From: an uncultured Flavobacteriaceae bacterium
Lineage (GTDB): Bacteria; Bacteroidota; Bacteroidia; Flavobacteriales; Flavobacteriaceae
Assembly (NCBI GenBank): GCA_947502975.1
Contig: CANNBV010000005.1
Span: 62,001 to 126,000 of the forward strand
Direction of reading: 5' to 3'
Length of the DNA: 64,000 bases
The notes under the pieces: generated by a model
What the model was told of the DNA's origin: nothing
What the model saw: the letters and a program-made list of their open reading frames with translations, nothing else
The model's database searches: none
Made by a program: the position numbers and the translations under genes
Part shown: in pieces, positions 53,691 to 61,587 of the stretch
Position numbering within the stretch: the first letter of the stretch is position 1
Layout of the letters: every line of letters begins with the position of its first letter

Positions 53691-55151
53691 TCACTCTTCA
53701 GGAATCTCCTTTAAAATCTCTAATACAAACTTCCAATATTTTTGGACAGATGATATTTGGGCACGTTCGTCTGGAGAGTGTGCGCCTTTAATATTTGGTC
53801 CGAAACTAATCATATCCATATCTGGGTAGTTTTGTCCTAGAATCCCACATTCTAAACCGGCATGACAGGCAGCCACATGTGGTTTTTCACCATTTAAATC
53901 TTCATATAACTTCGCCATCACTTTTAAAATGGCAGAATCCATATTTGGTGTCCATCCAGGATATTCGCCTGAGAATTCCACTTCGCAACCTGTTAGTTCA
54001 AAAGTTGCTCTAAGGCTATTTGCTAAATCCATTTTTGCACTTTCTACCGAAGAACGTGTTAAGCAGCCAACCTTAATATTACCGTCTTTTACAATAACTC
54101 GGGCAATATTATTGGAGGTTTCTACCAAATCAGGAATATCAGCACTCATGCGATATACGCCATTTAAAGCAGCGTACATGGCTCTCGTAAAACCCTCTTG
54201 AACACCCAAATCCATAATGAGTTTTGGTGTTTCGCATTTAGAAACCTCAACTACTAAATCGGGTTCCATGGTTTTATATTCTTTTTTAATAGCATTAATA
54301 ATAAGATTGATTTCTAGCAGAAATGCATCTTCATGAATAGCATCAATAACTATCACAGCTTTACTTTCTCTAGGGATGGCATTTCGCAAACTTCCACCAT
54401 CAATTTCCGAAATTCGCAAACCGAAGTTTTCAAAACCATCAAACAATAAGCGGTTCATGATTTTATTGGCATTACCTAAACCTTCATGTATTTGCATTCC
54501 CGAATGTCCGCCTTGTAAACCTTTTACATTTATTTCAAAACCTATTTTAAATTCGGGAGTTTCTTCTTCATTATAAGTTCTTGTGGCAGTAATATCGATA
54601 CCTCCTGCACAGCCTACACCTATTTCATCATCTTCTTCTGTGTCGAGATTTAGCAATATTCCTCCAGAAAGTAAGCCTCCTTTTAAGCCCATGGCTCCTG
54701 TCATTCCAGTTTCTTCATCAATGGTAAATAATGCTTCTATAGCTGGGTGTGGAATATCTTTACTTTCAAGAATAGCCATTATAGTGGCAACACCTAATCC
54801 GTTATCTGCGCCTAAAGTTGTGCCTTTAGCTTTTACCCAATCGCCTTCAATAAACATATCGATACCTTGAGTATCAAAATCGAACTCAGTGTCATTATTT
54901 TTTTGGTGTACCATATCTAAATGCGATTGCATGACTACGGTAGTTTTGTTTTCCATTCCGGCGGTTGCTGGTTTTTTTATAATGACATTGCCAACTTCAT
55001 CTTCAAAGACTTCTAAACCGAGGTTTTCTCCAAAATCCTTCATAAATTTTATAACGCGTTCTTCCTTTTTTGAAGGGCGTGGTACTGCGTTTAAATCGGC
55101 GAATTTATTCCAAAGTGTTTTGGGTTCTAATTGTCTTATTTCTGAGCTCAT
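53691..55151 (-). CDS. pepD: Aminoacyl-histidine dipeptidase (PepD family, M20)
   Basis: 486 aa. Metal-binding landmarks of the M20 family appear in order: VVMQSHLDMVHQ (His and Asp), LGADNGLGVA (Asp), IDEETGMTGA (Glu pair), NLDTEEDDE, and near the end AACHAGLECGILG (His). The dimerisation lid (about 205-400) carries GLQGGHSGMQIHEGLGNA. It hydrolyses dipeptides such as carnosine-type Xaa-His and other short peptides in the cytosol. It is convergent with the fusion lipoprotein gene, 17 bases away. Confidence 0.95.
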   Translation of the reverse strand: MSSEIRQLEPKTLWNKFADLNAVPRPSKKEERVIKFMKDFGENLGLEVFEDEVGNVIIKKPATAGMENKTTVVMQSHLDMVHQKNNDTEFDFDTQGIDMFIEGDWVKAKGTTLGADNGLGVATIMAILESKDIPHPAIEALFTIDEETGMTGAMGLKGGLLSGGILLNLDTEEDDEIGVGCAGGIDITATRTYNEEETPEFKIGFEINVKGLQGGHSGMQIHEGLGNANKIMNRLLFDGFENFGLRISEIDGGSLRNAIPRESKAVIVIDAIHEDAFLLEINLIINAIKKEYKTMEPDLVVEVSKCETPKLIMDLGVQEGFTRAMYAALNGVYRMSADIPDLVETSNNIARVIVKDGNIKVGCLTRSSVESAKMDLANSLRATFELTGCEVEFSGEYPGWTPNMDSAILKVMAKLYEDLNGEKPHVAACHAGLECGILGQNYPDMDMISFGPNIKGAHSPDERAQISSVQKYWKFVLEILKEIPEE

Positions 55152-55199
55152 ATTGTTATGTGTCTAATGGATTTCAAAGATAGCAAAAATGCTACGACA

Positions 55200-55350
55200 T
55201 TGGCAGCTACTCCTGATTGAAACGGCATCCTTTATGCGACTTAGCTGTAGTGCCAATTACATATATAAAAATGGACCACTCTTAGGAGATCCCGAAACAA
55301 GTTCGGGACTGCTTCGCAGAAAGATATAGTGGAAAGCAGGAAGAAACGTT
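55200..55350. repeat. Extragenic repeat, degraded variant related to family A copy 3
   Basis: Contains GCAGCTACTCCTGATTG, ACGGCATCCTTTATGCG and GATATAGTGGAAAGCAGG, which match the core of the 34528 copy, and an embedded small hairpin GATCCCGAAACAAGTTCGGGA at 55300-55320. It occupies most of the spacer between pepD and the DUF3810 gene. Confidence 0.55.
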
Positions 55351-55387
55351 AGTAAGTAGAAAACGGCGACTGGGTACAAATTTTTAG

Positions 55388-55395
55388 TATTTTTG
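55388..55395 (+). promoter_or_regulatory. TAnnTTTG promoter box of the DUF3810 gene
   Basis: TATTTTTG ends four bases before the ATG at 55400, a nearly leaderless arrangement like that at 3168-3175. Confidence 0.45.
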
Positions 55396-55399
55396 AATT

Positions 55400-56467
55400 A
55401 TGCTGAAAAAGAAAAAATTGCTAATTGCTTTGTGTTTGATGCCGCAGGTTTTAATTGTGAAGTTATTGGCTAAAAACCCTGAATTTGTTGAGAGGTATTA
55501 TAGCGAGGGTGTTTACCAATATGTCTCAAAACTCTTTAGGTTGGTTTTGGGTTGGCTGCCGTTTTCTTTTGGCGATTTGATATACGGGCTCGGTGGTATT
55601 TATATGATTTGGTGGTTTGCGAAAAACAGGAAACGCCTACGCAAAGATTTTAAAAATTGGATGATTGATGTTTTTGCGGCTATTTCTCTGATTTATTTTG
55701 CATTTCATTTGTTTTGGGGCTTGAATTATTACCGATTGCCGCTTCATAAAAATTTGGATTTAGAAGCAGATTATACCACTGAACAGTTGGTGCGTGTTAC
55801 GGAAAAATTGATTGCTCAGTCTAATATATTGCACTTAAATATTACAGAAAATGATACTGTAAAAGTGGATATCCCATATGATAAAGCAACTGTTTTTAAG
55901 TTGATTTCTAGCGGTTACAAGAATCTGGAAAGTACATTTCCGAATTTGGAATATGTACCGCAAAGTACCAAACAATCTCTTTTTAGTTATCCGTTGACGT
56001 ACATGGGTTTTAGTGGTTATTTGAATCCGTTGACCAATGAAGCTCAGGTGAATGGATTAATACCTATGTATAAATTTCCAACCACAAGTGCTCACGAAAT
56101 TGCACATCAATTGGGATATGCTGCAGAAAATGAAGCTAATTTTATAGGTTTTATGTCGGCTTCTAGTAATGACGATGTATATATTAAATATTGTGGCCTC
56201 ACCTTTGGATTACGTTTTTGTTTGGGTGAAATTTACAGGCGTGATGAGTGCCTATTCGATGATTTGGTAGCTGATATAAATTTAGGCATTCGAAAAAACT
56301 ACGAAGAATCACGGCTATTCTGGCAAGCACATGAAAATCCGTTTGAGCCTTTTTTTAAACTGTTTTACAGTAATTACTTAAAAGCGAATAGTCAATCTAA
56401 AGGCATGGAAAGTTACAGTTATGTTGTAGCGCTTTTAGTAAACTATTTGGAAAAACACAACTTGTAA
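55400..56467 (+). CDS. DUF3810-family membrane protein with zinc-protease motif
   Basis: 355 aa. Membrane helices lie at about 5-22, 42-75 and 88-108 (WMIDVFAAISLIYFAFHLFWGLNYYR), then a large soluble domain with TSAHEIAHQLGYAAENEANFIGF. HEIAH (His232, Glu233, His236) with the later Glu of ENEANF has the look of a gluzincin-type HExxH...E site. Activity has not been shown for the family to my knowledge. It faces the convergent lipoprotein gene 10 bases away. Confidence 0.88.
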   Translation: MLKKKKLLIALCLMPQVLIVKLLAKNPEFVERYYSEGVYQYVSKLFRLVLGWLPFSFGDLIYGLGGIYMIWWFAKNRKRLRKDFKNWMIDVFAAISLIYFAFHLFWGLNYYRLPLHKNLDLEADYTTEQLVRVTEKLIAQSNILHLNITENDTVKVDIPYDKATVFKLISSGYKNLESTFPNLEYVPQSTKQSLFSYPLTYMGFSGYLNPLTNEAQVNGLIPMYKFPTTSAHEIAHQLGYAAENEANFIGFMSASSNDDVYIKYCGLTFGLRFCLGEIYRRDECLFDDLVADINLGIRKNYEESRLFWQAHENPFEPFFKLFYSNYLKANSQSKGMESYSYVVALLVNYLEKHNL

Positions 56468-56477
56468 AGCTCTCAAA

Positions 56478-57266
56478 TTATTCAATAACTTGTGCGCCTT
56501 CTGGAACTTCGAAAATAGCTGCTGCTGGTTTTTCTTTTGAAAGTTTAATGTCTGTAAACGGCAAATCGTTACGTTTTTCTGTTGGTAAATTATTCTCATA
56601 TTTATACCATGTTAATGTTTTTGGTAGTACCAAATCTTCTACCGTTTGCCACTCGCTATATTTTATGAAATGAAATTTTTCACTTTTCTTATTTGATCCA
56701 AAAGTTACAGTATAACCCAACCATTCCATTTTATACGTTTCTGGATTATAATATAAAATATACTCATCCTCTGGCGACTCTCCTACTCCTGCTTCGTATG
56801 CAATCTTGATTCCTGGATAGGCTACACCTTCAAACTCTAAAGGTTTGGCATCTTCATAAATAATACCATCATCTGCCAAAACAAAAGGCATTGCATAGAA
56901 GTAAAACATTAAATTGTAATAGAACTTTGGTTTCCCTTTGTATGTAGTAGTATCTTTTTGTTTTAACCAAACATCTTTTCCATTGAAACCAATCGTATGT
57001 TTTGGCATTTCAATTAACGATTTTCTGTTTTTTAAATCTGTAGTAGTGACTTCATCTCCATTTGGTTTTTTCATGGTAAATGCTAATGATTGCATTGTAC
57101 TCCATACATCTAGACCTCCATGCGCATCAAATACTTTTGATATGTTTTCTGGATAAACACTTGTGGTTACATCCAGTTTTTCTTCTGAATAATCAACTGT
57201 TGGTGTTGTTTTGTTTTTACAAGCGAAAATTGATATGACTAAAACTAAAAGAATTGATTTTTTCAT
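56478..57266 (-). CDS. DUF6503-like lipoprotein
   Basis: 262 aa. The lipobox is ISIFACKNK (Cys16). The mature part begins with VFDAHGGLDVWSTMQSLAFTMKKPNGDEV and includes PKHTIGFNGKDVWL, FYFYAMPFVLADDG and a C-terminal TWYKYENNLPTEK; this is the pattern of DUF6503 and outer-membrane lipoprotein-sorting-like folds (LolA/LppX-like open beta barrel). A lipid or hydrophobic-ligand role is inferred from that fold only. It is divergent from the SpoU methyltransferase gene. Confidence 0.75.
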   Translation of the reverse strand: MKKSILLVLVISIFACKNKTTPTVDYSEEKLDVTTSVYPENISKVFDAHGGLDVWSTMQSLAFTMKKPNGDEVTTTDLKNRKSLIEMPKHTIGFNGKDVWLKQKDTTTYKGKPKFYYNLMFYFYAMPFVLADDGIIYEDAKPLEFEGVAYPGIKIAYEAGVGESPEDEYILYYNPETYKMEWLGYTVTFGSNKKSEKFHFIKYSEWQTVEDLVLPKTLTWYKYENNLPTEKRNDLPFTDIKLSKEKPAAAIFEVPEGAQVIE

Positions 57267-57332
57267 TGGTGTTGTTATTTTAGAGTTACATCCTTTGACG
57301 AAGTTAATAGAATATAATTACATAAAAACAAC

Positions 57333-57340
57333 TACTTTTG
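57333..57340 (+). promoter_or_regulatory. TAnnTTTG promoter box of the SpoU methyltransferase gene
   Basis: TACTTTTG, 10 bases before the ATG at 57351. Confidence 0.45.
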
Positions 57341-57350
57341 TTCAACTTAT

Positions 57351-58169
57351 ATGAAAACGATTAGCAGTCCACAAAATACATATATTAAGGAACTTGTTCA
57401 ATTAAAAGACAAGTCGCGTGAACGCCGTAAAACTGGAACTTTTTTAATCGAAGGTAAACGTGAAATTTCATTAGCGCTAAAAGGTGAATATACGTTGGAT
57501 ACTATTTTATTTTATCCTGAATTATTTCCTGTTGAAGACCTAAAACATCTAACTGAGGATGTTAGGTTGAGCGCAGTCGAAGTACAAACAAATATGATTG
57601 AGATTTCAAAAGAAGTCTATCAAAAATTAGCTTACAGAGACACTACGGAAGGTGTTTTGGCAGTGGCAAAATCAAAATCTAATAGGCTAGATGATTTAAA
57701 ATTAGAAACAGAACATCCATTAATTTTAGTAGCTGAAGCTCCAGAAAAACCTGGGAACATAGGCGCCATTTTAAGAACCGCAGATGCAGCTAATGTTGAT
57801 GCTGTAATTATTGCCAACCCTAAAACCGATTTGTATAACCCAAATATTATCCGCTCTAGTGTGGGGTGTGTATTCACAAACCAAATAGCAACTGGCAACA
57901 CAACTGAAATCATCCAATTCCTAAAAAAACAAAATATTGATATTTATTGTGCGGCATTGCAAGCATCTATTGAGTATTATACGCAAGATTTCTCTAGAGC
58001 AACCGCAATTGTTGTTGGCACAGAAGCTACAGGGTTAAGTGATGAATGGCTTGATAACTCAACTCAGAATATAATTATCCCTATGCAAGGGGAAATAGAT
58101 TCTATGAACGTTTCGGTTGCCGCTGGAATCCTTATTTTTGAAGCTAAAAGGCAGCGAGATTTTAAATAA
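57351..58169 (+). CDS. SpoU/TrmH-family RNA 2'-O-methyltransferase
   Basis: 272 aa. An N-terminal substrate-binding domain (about 1-110) starts ISSPQNTYIKELVQLKDKSRERRKTGTFLIEG, then the SPOUT knot with motif 1 EKPGNIGAILRTADAA, motif 2 AIVVGTEATGLS and motif 3 IPMQGEIDSMNVSVAAGILIFEA. These methylate ribose in rRNA or tRNA; the exact nucleotide cannot be fixed from sequence. It starts a plus-strand pair with the M48 protease 5 bases downstream. Confidence 0.93.
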   Translation: MKTISSPQNTYIKELVQLKDKSRERRKTGTFLIEGKREISLALKGEYTLDTILFYPELFPVEDLKHLTEDVRLSAVEVQTNMIEISKEVYQKLAYRDTTEGVLAVAKSKSNRLDDLKLETEHPLILVAEAPEKPGNIGAILRTADAANVDAVIIANPKTDLYNPNIIRSSVGCVFTNQIATGNTTEIIQFLKKQNIDIYCAALQASIEYYTQDFSRATAIVVGTEATGLSDEWLDNSTQNIIIPMQGEIDSMNVSVAAGILIFEAKRQRDFK

Positions 58170-58174
58170 AACGA

Positions 58175-59407
58175 ATGACACCAACTACACTCTTTTACAT
58201 CATCATCGCCATAATCCTCATTAATTTTATAGTTGATAAAGTCTTAGATGCATTAAACGCCAAGCACTTTAACGATAAACTACCTGAAGAGTTACAGGAT
58301 GTTTATGATGAAAATGAGTATAAAAAATCACAAAATTATAAAGCTACCAAGTACAGATTTGGCATTATTACCTCAGTTTTTTCTTTGGTGCTTACACTAG
58401 GGTTTTTATTTTTTGATGGTTTTGAATTTGTTGATACCATAGCGCGAGGTTATAGCGATCATCCAATATTCATTGCTTTGATTTTCTTTGGAATCATCAT
58501 GATTGGTAGTGATATTTTAACCACACCGTTCTCTTATTACAGCACCTTTGTGATTGAGGAAAAATTCGGATTCAATAAAACCACAGTTAAAACATTCATT
58601 TTAGATAAAATTAAAGGTTGGCTCATGATGGCTATTATTGGCGGTGGTATTTTAGCGCTAATTATTTGGTTTTATCAAGCTACTGGAAAACACTTTTGGC
58701 TTTACGCTTGGGGTTTGGTTGCAGTGTTTACCTTGTTTATGAATATGTTTTATTCTAAACTGATAGTACCTCTTTTTAATAAACAAACCCCATTAGAAGG
58801 GGGCACATTACGAGATAAAATCTCAGCATATGCCAAAACCGTCGGGTTTAAACTAGACAAGATTTTTGTGATTGATGGATCGAAACGTAGCACAAAAGCA
58901 AATGCTTACTTTTCTGGATTTGGAAGTGAAAAACGCGTCACACTTTACGATACGTTGATTAATGATTTAGATGATGATGAAATTGTTGCTGTTTTAGCAC
59001 ATGAAGTTGGCCATTATAAAAAGAAGCATATTATTTTCAATCTATTTGCGTCGATTTTATTGACAGGATTCACGCTCTTTATCTTATCGTTATTTATTTC
59101 GAATCCGTTATTATCTCAAGCTTTGGGGGTTGAAATTCCTAGTTTTCATATTGGATTAATAGCATTTGGACTGCTCTACTCTCCTATTTCTGAAATTACA
59201 GGATTGATAATGAATGTATTTTCCAGAAAATTTGAATACCAAGCAGATGATTATGCCAAAAACACCTATAAAGGTGAACCTTTGATTACTTCACTTAAAA
59301 AACTCTCTAAAAACAGTTTGAGTAATTTAACACCGCATCCCGCCTATGTGTTTATGCATTATTCGCATCCCACATTGTTGGAACGTATTGAAAATTTGAG
59401 GAAGTAA
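58175..59407 (+). CDS. M48-family membrane metallopeptidase (Ste24/CAAX-protease-like)
   Basis: 410 aa with about seven membrane helices, the layout of Ste24p rather than HtpX. The zinc site is LAHEVGHYKKKH (His275, Glu276, His279) with a third ligand Glu in SRKFEYQADDYA (about 353). The KRSTKANAYFSGFG stretch ahead of it is also conserved. Bacterial members cut membrane proteins or peptides at the inner membrane. It is probably cotranscribed with the upstream methyltransferase. Confidence 0.93.
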   Translation: MTPTTLFYIIIAIILINFIVDKVLDALNAKHFNDKLPEELQDVYDENEYKKSQNYKATKYRFGIITSVFSLVLTLGFLFFDGFEFVDTIARGYSDHPIFIALIFFGIIMIGSDILTTPFSYYSTFVIEEKFGFNKTTVKTFILDKIKGWLMMAIIGGGILALIIWFYQATGKHFWLYAWGLVAVFTLFMNMFYSKLIVPLFNKQTPLEGGTLRDKISAYAKTVGFKLDKIFVIDGSKRSTKANAYFSGFGSEKRVTLYDTLINDLDDDEIVAVLAHEVGHYKKKHIIFNLFASILLTGFTLFILSLFISNPLLSQALGVEIPSFHIGLIAFGLLYSPISEITGLIMNVFSRKFEYQADDYAKNTYKGEPLITSLKKLSKNSLSNLTPHPAYVFMHYSHPTLLERIENLRK

Positions 59408-59451
59408 TACATGAATTTGACATTGTTGAAATTTTCAACTAATTTCGTTTA

Positions 59452-59480
59452 ATGTCGATTATACTTCATTAAAACGACAT
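59452..59480. promoter_or_regulatory. Inverted repeat ATGTCG-N17-CGACAT upstream of the second Crp/Fnr gene
   Basis: Two 6-bp arms (59452-59457 and 59475-59480) in the 108-base spacer between the M48 gene and the regulator gene. The 23-bp centre-to-centre distance is about two helical turns. Possible autoregulatory site; weak evidence. Confidence 0.3.
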
Positions 59481-59515
59481 ATATCACTAAAATTATTAGG
59501 TATAAGCTAAAATAA

Positions 59516-60100
59516 ATGAACAGCAAACCCTTTTTAGACTACATTAATAAATTTATAGACTTAACCTCTGAAGAAGAAGAACTTTTACTTTCAAAAATTG
59601 TATTTCGTAGATATCTTAAAAATCAATACATCATTCAACAAGGAGATATTTGTAGAAGTATAAATTTTATTATTTCTGGCTGTACAAAAACATTTTATAT
59701 GGACTTAGAAGGTCAAGAGCATATTGTAATGTTTTCTATAGAAGATTGGTGGACTTCAGATTTAGGTAGTTATATAACACAATCTCCGGCAGATTTTAAT
59801 GTGCAATGTATAGAAACTTCAGAGCTAATTCAGTTCACTCATGAAAACCTTGAGGATTTATATTCAAAAATCCCAAAGCTAGAACGATTATTTAGAAAAA
59901 TTGTAGAGCGAGCCTATGTAGCCTCACAAAAACGAATTATTAGAAATTTTAGCCTTGATGCTAAACAGCGGTACAAAATATTTAAAACAACTTATCCAAA
60001 AATAGATCAACGTGTACCACAATATATGATTGCCTCCTATTTAGGAATCACTAAAGAATTCTTAAGTAAAATAAAAAGTCAAATCATACAAGAACAATAA
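59516..60100 (+). CDS. Crp/Fnr-family transcriptional regulator of the SnoaL-YceI cluster
   Basis: 194 aa: a beta-roll sensor domain (about 15-120, RRYLKNQYIIQQGDICRSINFIISGC), a dimerisation helix, and a C-terminal helix-turn-helix, VPQYMIASYLGITKEFLSKIKSQI. It has no cAMP-binding RxS motif. This short regulator type is common in flavobacteria next to small stress or redox genes. A perfect 22-bp palindrome begins at its stop codon and contains an FNR-like TTAAT-N4-ATTAA core, so control of the two genes downstream is likely. Confidence 0.88.
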   Translation: MNSKPFLDYINKFIDLTSEEEELLLSKIVFRRYLKNQYIIQQGDICRSINFIISGCTKTFYMDLEGQEHIVMFSIEDWWTSDLGSYITQSPADFNVQCIETSELIQFTHENLEDLYSKIPKLERLFRKIVERAYVASQKRIIRNFSLDAKQRYKIFKTTYPKIDQRVPQYMIASYLGITKEFLSKIKSQIIQEQ

Positions 60101-60121
60101 AAGTTAATCTAGATTAACTTT
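60100..60121. promoter_or_regulatory. Perfect 22-bp palindrome with FNR-like core (TTAAT-N4-ATTAA)
   Basis: Arms AAAGTTAATCT and AGATTAACTTT are exact reverse complements. The core TTAATCTAGATTAA has the 5-4-5 spacing of Crp/Fnr sites, close to TTGAT-N4-ATCAA. It is followed by TATTTTAT, so weak termination of the regulator transcript is a second possible role. Confidence 0.6.
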
Positions 60122-60197
60122 ATTTTATATTCTAGTTCATTTTTTAAGTTTTTAACCTTTTGGACATTTGTACCATAACATTGAAAACATAAAAATT

Positions 60198-60551
60198 ATG
60201 AATACTTTATTAGAAAAAATCAGCACCATTAATGACATGATTCTTCAAGGTCAAGCTCTAGAAGCATTTGACCAATTTTATCACGATGATGTGGTAATGC
60301 AAGAAAATGATAATCCACAAGTAGTAGGGAAAGCGGTAAACAGAAAAAGAGAAGAGGAATTCTTTGCAGCTATTACAGAGTTTAGAGGAGCAAAACCTCT
60401 TAATGTGGCTGTTGGCGAAAACACTACCATTGTAGAATGGCATTTTGATTACACTCACAAGGATTGGGGTGAAAGAAATTATACCCAAATAGCGCTTCAA
60501 GAGTGGAAAGATGATAAAATCATTAAAGAAAAATTTTACTACGGAGCTTAA
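60198..60551 (+). CDS. SnoaL-like/NTF2-fold small protein
   Basis: 117 aa from the ATG at 60198 (MNTLLEKISTINDMILQG); a TTG ten codons upstream is less likely. It has the NTF2-like cone fold pattern: helix EAFDQFYHDDVVMQENDNP, then RKREEEFFAAITEF and beta strands NVAVGENTTIVEWHFDYTHKDWG and the final IKEKFYYGA. SnoaL-like proteins bind or convert small hydrophobic molecules. It lies between the regulator and yceI-like genes and is probably cotranscribed with the latter (30 bases). Confidence 0.85.
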   Translation: MNTLLEKISTINDMILQGQALEAFDQFYHDDVVMQENDNPQVVGKAVNRKREEEFFAAITEFRGAKPLNVAVGENTTIVEWHFDYTHKDWGERNYTQIALQEWKDDKIIKEKFYYGA

Positions 60552-60581
60552 AGAAAAATTAATAAAATATTAAAACAAATT

Positions 60582-61157
60582 ATGAAAACATTAAAAAAAA
60601 TAACAGCAATTATAGCTATAGCATTTATAACATTCTCATTTACAACCATAGAGAGTATTACAAAAGAAGTTAATACCAAAACAAGTACAGTAACATGGAA
60701 AGGTTATAAAGTAACAGGTTCTCATACTGGTGAAATTACTATTAAATCTGGAAACCTAGTTTTTGACAATGAAGTCTTAACTGGTGGTAACTTTGTAATT
60801 GACATGACAACTATTAATGTTACAGATTTAGAAGGTGACTATAAAAACAAACTTGAAGGTCATTTAAAATCTGATGATTTCTTTGGAGTGTCTAATTTCC
60901 CTGAAGCTACGTTAGTATTTACAAAGGTTAAACCTACAGGAAAAAACTCATACAAAATTACTGGAGACATTGAAATTAAAGGTAAAACAGAACCCATAAA
61001 TTTTGACTTATCTGTTTACGGAAATAAATCTACAGCGTCATTAAAAATAGACCGTACAAAATTTGATATAAAATATGGTTCTACGAGTTTCTTTGATGGT
61101 CTTAAAGATAAAGCCATCTATGATGAATTTGATTTGGTTGTTGATTTGGAATTTTAA
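60582..61157 (+). CDS. YceI-family periplasmic lipid-binding protein
   Basis: 191 aa. The signal peptide (MKTLKKITAIIAIAFITFSFTTIES) precedes a YceI beta barrel: STVTWKGYKVTGSHTGEITIKSG, IDMTTINVTDLEG, LKSDDFFGVSNFPEATLVFTKV, GDIEIKGKTEPINFDL and FDIKYGSTSFFDGLKDKAIYDEFDLVVDLEF. YceI proteins bind isoprenoid-type lipids such as quinones and are induced by base or stress in E. coli. Regulation by the nearby Crp/Fnr protein is inferred from context. Confidence 0.93.
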   Translation: MKTLKKITAIIAIAFITFSFTTIESITKEVNTKTSTVTWKGYKVTGSHTGEITIKSGNLVFDNEVLTGGNFVIDMTTINVTDLEGDYKNKLEGHLKSDDFFGVSNFPEATLVFTKVKPTGKNSYKITGDIEIKGKTEPINFDLSVYGNKSTASLKIDRTKFDIKYGSTSFFDGLKDKAIYDEFDLVVDLEF

Positions 61158-61203
61158 TAATTAGAGAAAGACACACCAACAATACAGATAAAATAGTAAG
61201 ATT

Positions 61204-61232
61204 AGCGTAAGCCATTTGGTTTGCGCTTTTTT
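61204..61232 (+). terminator. Terminator after the YceI gene
   Basis: AGCGTAAGCC/GGTTTGCGCT stem (two mismatches, one a wobble) with loop ATTT and a TTTTTTATT tail. Confidence 0.75.
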
Positions 61233-61316
61233 ATTATATTTTTTCTGCACTACTTTATAACGAACTTGATCAAAAAAACAACAACTTATAGTTATACCTA
61301 TACATTAGCAAACACA

Positions 61317-61405
61317 CCCGCGTTAGGGATTGCAGTGGAAAGCCCACAGCGAGGCACGAGCGAGGACTTGCAACGTAAAGCCCGACCCCTTGAGGGTAAC
61401 GCCCC
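61317..61405 (+). repeat. Extragenic repeat, family A, copy 5
   Basis: CCCGCGTTAGGGATTG to GAGGGTAACGCCC, the best-preserved copy; see 20381-20467 for the close match. Inverted ends GCGTTA/TAACGC and internal direct repeats are present. Confidence 0.8.
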
Positions 61406-61413
61406 AATAAAAT

Positions 61414-61456
61414 AGATTCTTCGACTTCGATAATAATCATAATGCTCTGAATGACA
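61414..61456 (+). repeat. Short hairpin repeat, family B (degraded)
   Basis: AGATTCTTCGACTTCGATAA ... GCTCTGAATGACAA: the two ends match family B; the centre is altered. Confidence 0.45.
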
Positions 61457-61468
61457 AATAAAATAGTG

Positions 61469-61476
61469 TATCTTTG
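61469..61476 (+). promoter_or_regulatory. TAnnTTTG promoter box of the helicase gene
   Basis: TATCTTTG, giving a leader of about 105 bases before the ATG at 61588. Long leaders are usual for cold-inducible DEAD-box helicase genes. Confidence 0.5.
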
Positions 61477-61587
61477 CGGCTTGAAATTATTCCTCAGGGT
61501 GAGGATGTGTTACTAGAAGTTTAGGTTAAGTATGTCGATTCACTTCTTTATGTAACACTACATAACATAATCGCATACATAACAAGA

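Larger units (their letters stand above)
61158..61587. other. Intergenic region between the YceI gene and the helicase gene
   Basis: 430 bases without a credible gene. It holds a terminator (61204-61232), family A repeat copy 5 (61317-61405), a family B repeat (61414-61456), a promoter box (61469-61476) and about 105 bases of helicase leader. A small open frame across the repeat (61221-61415) is not a gene. Confidence 0.85.

Noticed and set aside
61221-61415. 64-codon open frame on the plus strand
   Set aside because: It runs through the family A repeat and has no ribosome-site or protein similarity that I recognise; the repeat explains the open frame.
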